A stretch of 64,000 bases of DNA from Tillandsia leiboldiana (taxonomy: Eukaryota; Streptophyta; Magnoliopsida; Poales; Bromeliaceae), in contig CM055066.1 of the NCBI GenBank assembly GCA_029204045.2, forward strand, positions 13,898,484-13,962,483, in the 5' to 3' direction. Below the pieces are notes generated by a model that was not told the origin of the DNA, did not search any database, and was given only the letters and a program-made list of their open reading frames with translations. Both the position numbers and the translations under genes were made by a program. Of the stretch, positions 56,531 to 64,000 are shown piece by piece (the stretch's first letter is position 1; every line of letters starts with the position of its first letter).

Positions 56531-58914
56531 TTATGTTTTATATAATTAGGATATTCATTCATTAACCTAAGTGCTAATTTGCAAAATTATTTCAATACAT
56601 TTCTGTATTTTGATGTCATTGGTATTAAGTTTGCTTTTAGCAGAGTTGATCATTGATTACTTTTATCTTATGCTCTTTAGTTTCTATAATTTAACTCTCA
56701 AATTTGGGAACTTTATGCTATCCAAAATCAAATCATGTTTCGAGTTTTTAAAGGCAAAGTACATGTTTCGAGTTTTTAAGGGCAAGGTAGCCGGATGACC
56801 CATACAAAGTTACAGCACAGTTGTTCTTCAATCTCTAGAACTCTTACCTGATTTCACTTAGCATGTATACTAATTTTCCTTCCCTTTTTCCAATAGTATG
56901 TTGTTGCTAGAAGATCTTTATCATTGAGGTATTTGTTCAATTTTTTTTAATGCCATATGTCAATCTAGAAGTTTAGGATCAAAATTCCAGAGGATTTCAA
57001 CTTCTATGCTTAATAAAGTATTTTTTAGGTCAACTTTCTAAACAAAATAAGAAAAAAAATTCCTATAAGTAAATCAAGTGCCATAGGGGGGTTTTCTCCC
57101 CCAACTATAGCATAATAACCTATCCAACTTTTATAACTTCTGTAATTAGGACTTTCATCAACATTAGAATTTAGACATATTGGCACATTTTTTTGAAACT
57201 AAACTATATTTTTTACACCATTTTCCGCAATCATAAATCTAATTAAAGCAATAATTAAACTCTCTAAATTACCAAACATAATTTCTTGAACATAGCAAAA
57301 GCCTCTACAAAGAAAGCTTAATAGAAGTGCATAGTATCAAGTTTCTATTGTATATTGAAAGTTTGACTATGTCAGAACTCACGGGAATCCTTTTCAATAA
57401 CAAAACCTATCATAAGTCATTGGTTGGTCGTATCAAGTTGGTTTACTACTAGCTTGGAATATAAAGCTTACTTGGTGGAGATTTTTATTCATTTAGAAGA
57501 AATCAGTTCTCTTTATGCACTTTTGAGATAATTAAAACTACCCACTTGTCCAAAAATGTATAGAAAATAAGAGAAAAATAAGCCAATTTTACAGTTCCAG
57601 TAGAGATGATTTGGGATAGACATTCTTCTACTTTGTTTAATATATATTTTATTAAAAGATGGATTGGATCTAAGATATTAGGGATTTTCTTCTACTCATG
57701 AATGTACATATTGTTTTTATCAATAGCTTAAATGATATATTCATTTCGATGTGTAACTAGTAGGTCGTAAAATTACTCAGGAAACTGGGTGTGCTGTAAA
57801 ATGTTGGGAGCAGATTCTCTCCAGTCCTGGTAGGAAAATTTATCAAAACATTTTTGGTCGATGTGACAGCAATTAGAATGACGACTCAAAGGAGGGCTCA
57901 GATGCACTAAGCCTACTTGATGTTAACAAATGGTTTAGGTTTCTTATATTTTATACATTCATAGAATTTCTACTAGAGAGTGATATTGAAATTTGAAAGT
58001 ATATTTCCGTGGTTACATTTTCGTGCATATTGGAAAGAATTTGTAGCTATTGCTAGGTGCCTGAATTTCGGTAGCACAAGGCTTTCATTATAAATTTATT
58101 TCTTGAGTAAATGATAAAAAATGAAGAATTTATCAAATTTAATAAATTTAATTATTTTTTAGCTAATAAAATTATGTTAATGAATGATTAGTACTTAGTA
58201 GAGTTATTAAATTTGATAAAAATTTTAGCCTGTCTTCCAAAAAATTTTTGTATTATTGATCTTTTTCTGAATAATTTAGGAAATAAATAGTGCCTTCCGA
58301 GAACTTTTAACTTTTGTTAATATTGTTATTATTAAATCAAATACCGAGAACTGTTTTGGCTCAGGGTTGCTGGGCCCTATAATCATTCTTAGAAGTTATG
58401 TAGCACATAACTGTAGAAAAAAGTAACGATATTTTTCATTTATACTTTGCTTATTGCTTCCTGTGGTTTTGAATTAAAGCCTTTTTAAATTAGAGGGAAA
58501 TTGAAGAGTCGAGAATACATTTTAGTTTTTAACCAGCTATATATTTTTTTCTCACCAAATAGTTAGCTTCTGCTTATTAAAGTTCAAAAGTTATTTTATA
58601 AGCTTGACCAGAGAAGTAATTAGTTTCTTTTGTTTATAAAAGTTAAAAAACTAATTAATGAATCTGACCAGGAAAGCAATTATTATGTTATACCAAAGCT
58701 CCCCGCTGCAAAGTGCAGGAACATAGGCTGGTATTAGCAGTTATCTTAATACCGATCGTATCAATTACCAACCCAAAATACTTTTTAAGTCACCAATATC
58801 ATAGTGCTTAGTTTGTACCCAACTAATACCTAAAACAAAATCCATGTTCAAACCAATATAGGACTGTTAGGGTGTTACAATATTCCACAGGTTTCAATCT
58901 ATTAAGCAATATAG
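56531..58914. other. AT-rich intergenic DNA, no gene
   Basis: No domain-bearing frame, LTR, TIR or RNA gene is recognisable. The 75-residue frame 56571-56798 is AT-rich and featureless. A 20 bp near-direct repeat (CATGTTTCGAGTTTTTAA) occurs at 56736 and 56763. Confidence 0.5.
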
Positions 58915-58929
58915 GCCTTCGCCGAGCTG

Positions 58930-60160
58930 GCCTTCGCTGAGCTGAAGGAGTTGAAGGCTCAGCTCAAAGATCTCCTGGACAAGGGGTTCATCATACCTAG
59001 CATGTCTCCTTGGGGGGCATTTGTCCTTTCCATCAAAAAGAAGGATGGTAGCCTACGATTATGCATAGACTATCGAAAACTCAACAAGATCACAGTGAAA
59101 AAAAAAGGTGCACCCTTCGGCAGATTGACGATCTCTTCGATCGGCTACAAGGATTGTCAGTGTACTCGAAAATCAATTTGCAGTCTGGTTATCACCAACT
59201 GAAGATAAAGGCAGATGATGTAGCAAAGACTGCTTTCAAAACTCGTTACGGCCACTACGAGTTCACGGTGATGCCTTTCAGGCTTACTAATGCCCCATTA
59301 GCATTCATGGACATGATGAACCGAGTCTTCAGGCCATATTTGGATTAGTTTGTCATGAATTTTATTGAAGACGTGCTGATTTACTCGCAGAGCGATGAGG
59401 AGCATGAGGATCATCTTCGGCAGGTTCTCCAGATCCTTCGAGAGAATAAGCTCTATGCCAAACTCAATAAGTGTGAGTTCTGGCTTCGCAAGGTGTCCTT
59501 CTTGGGGCACATTGTGACTCAGTCGGGTATCACGATAGACCTGAAGAAAATGGACTCAGTGGTTGATCGGCCCCGACCGACTAACGTGACTGAGATCATA
59601 ATCTTCCTTGGTTTGGCGGGCTACTACCGGCGATTCGTCGAGGGCTCTTCTAAAATTACCGCTCCACTGAATAGGCTAACAAGGAAATGTAAGAAGTTCC
59701 AATGGACTCCTGAGTGTTAGAGTTTTGAGGAACTAAAGGACGGGCTGACACACACCCCCATCCTAGCATTGCCGAGACCTTGTGAGGACTTCGTGGTTTA
59801 TTGCAATCCCTCACAAATAGAGTGGGGTGTGTGCTCATGCAGTAAAACAGGATTATTGCCTATGCATCGTACCAGCTGAAAGATTATGAGAGGAACCACC
59901 CAACCCACGATCTCGAGCTCGCGACAGTGGTGTTCGCCATTAAGCAGTGGAGATACTATTTATACAGGGGGCACTGCGAGGTGTCCACTGACCATTAGAG
60001 CCTGAAGTATATGTTCACACAGAATGAGCTAAATCTCAGGAAAAGACAGTGGCTCGAGCCCTTGAAGGACTATGACGTCTCTATTCATTATCACCCGGGA
60101 AAGGCGAATGTGGTGGCCGACGCCTTGAGCCAGAAGCAGGCCTCTGCTGAGTTATAGATC
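58930..60160 (+). pseudogene. RT and RNase H of the third gypsy element (broken)
   Basis: RT: ELKAQLKDLLDKGFIIPSMSPWG and KKKDGSLRLCIDYRKLN (58951-59090), a frameshift near 59100, then QSGYHQLKIKADDVAKTAF and VMPFRLTNAPLAFMDMMN. A stop at about 59347 precedes FIEDVLIYSQSDEEHEDHL: the FIDD catalytic motif reads FIED. RNase H: after a stop at about 59718, the first motif reads YCNPSQIEWG where YSDAS is expected, losing an aspartate, and further frameshifts follow. NVVADALSQK near 60110-60140 marks the end of the domain. It is non-functional. Confidence 0.88.
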
Positions 60161-60169
60161 ATGATCACC

Positions 60170-61690
60170 GAGAAGGATCGCTTAGTGGAGGAGTTCCATC
60201 ATTTGGAGTTTGAGGTTGTACCCACGGGGGCTACTGCCCAGTTGATGACCTCGGTGGTACAGCCTATCTTGGTGGACAGGGTTTTGCTCAAACAGCAGTC
60301 GGACTCGTATTTGTAGAAAATGTGGGCGCATATCGAGCAAGGAAAGGTGGGGGACTTCACGATCCACTCTGACGGTTCTCTTTGTTTTCGAGGTCGGTGG
60401 TGCATGTCAGATGTTTCGGAGTTGAAGAAGGATATCCTATTCGAGGCGCACCGGTCTCTGTATACCATACATCCCGATGGAACCAAGATATGCCGAGATC
60501 TAAAGAAGAACTTCTAGTAGCCGGGAATGAAGATAGATTTGGCTTAGCATGTGGCTCAATGCTTGGTGTGCCAGGCTGAACACTAACGGCCAGCAGGAAA
60601 ACTACAACCCCTCTCTATACCCATGTGGAAGTGGGAGCATATTACCATGGACTTCATCACAGGATTGCCTCGGTCGCAGTGAGGTCACGACGCGATTTGG
60701 GTCATTGTGGACCGGTTGACGAAGTCAGCCCACTTTCTGCCGGTGCGCTGTGCACACGACTTGGTCTAGAGATCGATTGGCTCAGCTCTACATCGACGAG
60801 ATTGTCTGGCTTCATGGAGTGCCGACGTCGATTTTGTCAGACCGAGACACGCGCTTCGTACCCCAGTTTTGGAGGAGCTTACAGCAAGCTATGGGTACGA
60901 AGTTGAACTTAAACATGGCTTTTCATCAACAGAGCGACAACTAGTCTAAGCGTGTTATTCAGACTCTCGAGGACATGCTCCGTGCTTGTGTCTTGGATTA
61001 CGATGAAGGGTGGTTCAAGTACATACCCTTGGTAGAGTTCGCCTACAACAACAGTTATCATGCGAGCATTGAGATGGCACTATATGAGGCATTGTATGGG
61101 CGTCGCTATCAGTCCCCGATCTATTTAGACGATGTCGGTGAACGTCGAGTGATCGGGCAGACTTGGAGAAGGATGAGAAAGGCAAGGTTCATATCGCGAG
61201 ACAATAGTTATTAACCACGCAGAGTAGACAGAAGAGCTACGCAGATCAGCGATGACGTAACCTAGAGTTTCAGGTTGGTGATCATGTGTTGCTCGAGGTA
61301 TTGCCGACTAGGGGGATCAAGCGAATCGGGTTGCGGAATAAATTTAGTTTGCGGTTTGTTGGATCGTTTGAGATCCTGGAGCGTGTTGGCGTGGTAGCGT
61401 ACAGGTTGGCTCTTCCTCCGAGTCTCGCCCGAGTACACAATGTGTTCCACGTGTCCATACTTCGAAAGTATATTCCAGATCTGTCCCACGTGATCAGCAC
61501 TACGATTATTCAGCTGCAGGAGGATCTAAGCTATGTTGAGGCTCCGAAGCAAATATTTGCGCGTAAGGTGAAGCAATTGCGGAACCGAAACATTCCATAT
61601 ATGAAGGTTCTATGGGAGAATAGCGCAAGACTACTTGGGAGCTCAAGATTGATATGCGGGAGCAGTATCCACAATTATTCACGGAGGCAA
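60170..61690 (+). pseudogene. Integrase and chromodomain of the third gypsy element (broken)
   Basis: Zinc-binding region with HRSLYTIHPDGTKI (about 60450-60490); the CC pair is near 60560-60575 in another frame. The core retains D in MDFITGLP (about 60648) and SDRDTRF (about 60836-60856), but the third motif reads HQQSDN, then a stop, then SKRVIQTL, so the glutamate is replaced by lysine. EFAYNNSYHASIEMALYEALYG is intact. The C-terminal part (61286-61600) has FEILERVGVVAYRLALPPSLA and VFHVSILRKYIPD, then a chromodomain-like KQIFARKVKQLRNRNIPYMK. A frameshift near 61625 disrupts the end. Confidence 0.87.
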
Positions 61691-61722
61691 TGTAATTAAG
61701 CTTCGAGAACGAAACTTTTTGT

Positions 61723-61735
61723 AAGGGGAGAGTAA
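61723..61735 (+). other. Polypurine tract of the third gypsy element
   Basis: AAGGGGAGAGTAA directly before TGTAGAAGC, preceded by the CGAGAACGAAACTTTTTGT stretch typical of this position (A' has GGGGACGAAACTCTTTGT). Confidence 0.85.
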
Positions 61736-64000
61736 TGTAGAAGCTACAAAATGTGAATTCTATAATTTTGAATTTTTAAATTCAATAAAAAAATTTGAAT
61801 TTTATATTCAAATTTGGAAATTAAGAGAGAGAAGGCTAATTTAGCGAATTAGAAACGATTTTCGACGAAACAAAAACACTACTTTAATGGTTCGACAGTG
61901 CCGGAAGTTCTGGTACAGTCCATTACTGGATTCTACAAGGCGAAACCACAGAAAAGCGCGAAAAAGGCATGTGGCCGCCAAAATTCCAAATTAGGTTTTA
62001 TGGAAAAACCGCGATATTTTATGTGATTCCAAATTGGACTCACATAAAACTGGAATCACGCGGGATGTGATTCCAAATTGGAATTACGCGAGATCGCAAC
62101 GGGAGGTGCTATTGTGCATATTGCACGCGCTGTGGGGACCAAGACGAAAATATCATTGTTAGAGGGGCTAGTTTGCAATTATTCCAAATACCCTACACAT
62201 GCATCTAGGGTTTCCCTCAGCCCATACAACCCTATCTCCCTCTCACAGCCCTAGCCGCCACAAGGACTCCCTCCCCACCTGTGCCGCCACCACCCCAAGC
62301 TCCAGCGACGAGCCCTGGCCGTCGGAAACCAGCCAAACAACCTTCCTCTCTCTCTCTCTCTCTCTCAACAAAGAAACCCGGATCCGTCTACATCCTTGAC
62401 CGCGCCGCCCTGGACCCACGCCGCCAACACCTCAAGGATCCGGCGACCTTCCTCCGACAGCCCCGGCACCGCCAGCTCAGCCCCAAGCCCAAAGTCTCCA
62501 CTAAATCCGATCTTGGTCAGGATCGGGCCACACCTGTTGCCCTGCCACCGCCGCCGTTTCCTGCCGTCACTGTCGATGCCAGAGGACTCCAAACCACCCT
62601 CCGGCACTGCCTCGATGTCCCCCAACCTCCCCTTTGCCGGAACCCTCGATCTGAACCGGAGGATCCTTAGGGTTGGCCACGAGCTCTTGTGCGCCGCCGC
62701 CGCCTCCCGCCGACCCCACAAGTCCTCCCTCGTCAGCCACACCCTCTCCTAGCCGGCACGAGCACCCCCAGGCTGTCGTAACCTACGTTAGGAGACCACT
62801 ACCCCAACCTAGCCCAAGCTAGGGCATCCTTGGCCGAGCTCCCCCGTTCCGGCCATCCCTGATGCCGGCGACTCCCCAAAAGGTGAGCACAGTCCTCTAG
62901 AGATACTATGGACACCCGTGCTCATCTTTGTTATAGTCGGAGAGGCCTCGGATTGCGGATTCTGCTGTGTCACTCCCGGTGACCTTAGAATCTGCGGTTC
63001 AAGTAGCTCCGGCGCACTCTTCGGCCACCGTTCGTGCTCCGGACAGCGAGCACGGGCTTCGATACGTTAAAACCTTTTGGGCTACGCAGCTGGTTAGTTT
63101 TTGAAATGAACGAAATTCAGTAACAACCCAAAACACTAGTTTCTATATATAATCATGCAATTAGATGAATGTTTAAGAGTTTTCATGTAAATTGGCCATG
63201 TGGGTTGCCTTGGATAGCGTAAACCCATAGTGTGTGACCTCTAGACTGATCGTCCAAGGTCTAATGGCCTTCGCGAAGTGTAATTTGGGTTTAGGTGCGT
63301 TTATAAACAAAATCATCGATCTAACACAATTTCGGTTCAGGTCTCGCGTTTTATCAACATGAAAGCCCGGTTGTCATTGTCGAGCCTTGTTGGTTGGCTA
63401 CCTTCGCTGTCTCGTGAGTCCAGAGACAGTGAGAGGGTGGTGGAGGGGAGTCGAAACCGACACTTTTGAAAATTCAGTATAACGTAGTTTTGACTAAACA
63501 CATTATTTAGTGTTATCCTTGTGTGTTGCTGCCCGAGCACCTGAATCGTTGCATTTCGGGGCAGCAGGTGGTTTATAGTGTCGATTGATACCCTCCGGGG
63601 CACTCCATGGGTTTCAGAAGTGTTCTAGTGATTTTTCAAAAATTCTAGCAGGTTTCGAGAATCGGTAAAAAAAAACTGATTTCCCGATGGTTTCGGGATA
63701 TGGTTAGTGAGACTTTGGGTCACTTAGTGTTTAGTGGAGTGATTTGTGGCTCGGTGGATTTTTCGTAGGTCCGATCGACGGTGATGAGCACCTTCGAAGC
63801 CAAGTTCCTCGTCAAATTCAGGTGGGTGCTTCGATCCGAAGTCAGTATAGTGGTGCTAGCTCGATGATATTCTCTCCCCTTTTCCCTTCTACTTGATTAC
63901 AAATTTCATGTTGAGCACTTGATTCACCACTAGACTTCACTTTATGTTGCTCTACTCTTACTCTTACATATATTCATCTTGATCTAGACGTAGAGCGGTG
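61736..64000 (+). repeat. Partial 3' LTR of the third gypsy element
   Basis: Starts TGTAGAAGCTAC. No TG...CA end is visible in the window, so at least 2.26 kb long. It contains TTCCAAATTGGA palindromes (62027, 62071; a variant at 61984), a CT run (62348-62370), and a CCGCC-rich leader region (62230-62770) whose open frames on both strands (for example 62281-62670) have no domain. The final kilobase is unannotatable LTR or flank. Confidence 0.75.

Larger units (their letters stand above)
58915..64000 (+). mobile_element. Third Ty3/gypsy chromovirus, 5'-truncated, 3' LTR runs off the window
   Basis: Similarity begins abruptly in the RT domain at about 58930; gag, protease and the 5' LTR are absent. 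RT, RNase H, integrase and chromodomain-like sequence follow to 61690, then a PPT and the start of an LTR at 61736. Its protein motifs and LTR differ from A and A', so it is another chromovirus lineage. All domains carry stops or lost catalytic residues. Confidence 0.9.

Noticed and set aside
62281..62752. Proline-rich protein gene on either strand
   Set aside because: Opposite-strand frames overlap in a CCGCC-rich LTR leader; no domain, and it lies downstream of a PPT/LTR start.

Overview
This is a window of plant nuclear heterochromatin made almost entirely of transposable elements stacked inside one another. I found no host gene. The evidence for a vascular plant, most likely a flowering plant, is the set of elements: Ty3/gypsy chromoviruses with 2.2-3.5 kb LTRs and initiator-tRNA-Met primer sites, two Cassandra-type TRIM elements with 5S rRNA-derived sequence in their LTRs, a Mutator-like element (MULE) carrying a plant mobile domain (PMD) gene, and hAT elements with a DUF659-type transposase. 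The species cannot be fixed from the sequence. Every coding region is broken by stops, frameshifts, insertions or deletions.

Layout, left to right. 1-6730: AT-rich DNA holding a 343 bp hAT MITE (706-1048) and two related non-autonomous hAT elements of about 1.6 kb (1310-2897, 4153-5719). 6731-11663: a minus-strand LTR split by a solo LTR (B1, 8140-11548), which itself carries a second hAT MITE. 11664-51160: gypsy element A, with its 5' LTR, gag and pol. It is interrupted by solo LTR B2 (which contains Cassandra copy 1), by solo LTR C, and by a 26 kb MULE inserted in its chromodomain. 25012-51128: the MULE, about 7.0 kb once its insertion is removed. It has TIRs with palindromic repeats, a MULE transposase and a PMD gene. 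A PMD intron is split by gypsy element A' (29808-48898), which has both LTRs and a TSD. A' in turn holds solo LTR D1 (with Cassandra copy 2), solo LTR D2 and solo LTR B3. 51163-55686: a 5'-truncated hAT element with a decayed transposase; it shares its 3' end and a 5' exon/donor segment with the non-autonomous elements at the far left. 55687-58914: short repeats, a probable Helitron 3' end and AT-rich DNA. 58915-64000: a third, 5'-truncated gypsy element whose 3' LTR runs off the window.

Target-site duplications (TSDs) give the order of events. The deepest path is minus-strand LTR, element A, MULE, element A', solo LTR D1, Cassandra. Six of the LTR insertions are solo LTRs, each with a 5 bp TSD (one imperfect), so LTR-LTR recombination has been frequent here.

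The most unusual structure is not a gene. The U3 regions of several LTR families carry arrays of short palindromic boxes (TACCGGTA, TTCCGGAA, GGGCGCCC or variants) spaced 20-22 bp apart, about two turns of DNA, with unrelated spacer sequence between them. Solo LTR D1 has a different module, CACGTGGC-N8-ATTGG, repeated at identical internal spacing upstream of a TATA box. Both look like multimeric transcription-factor docking platforms of LTR promoters.
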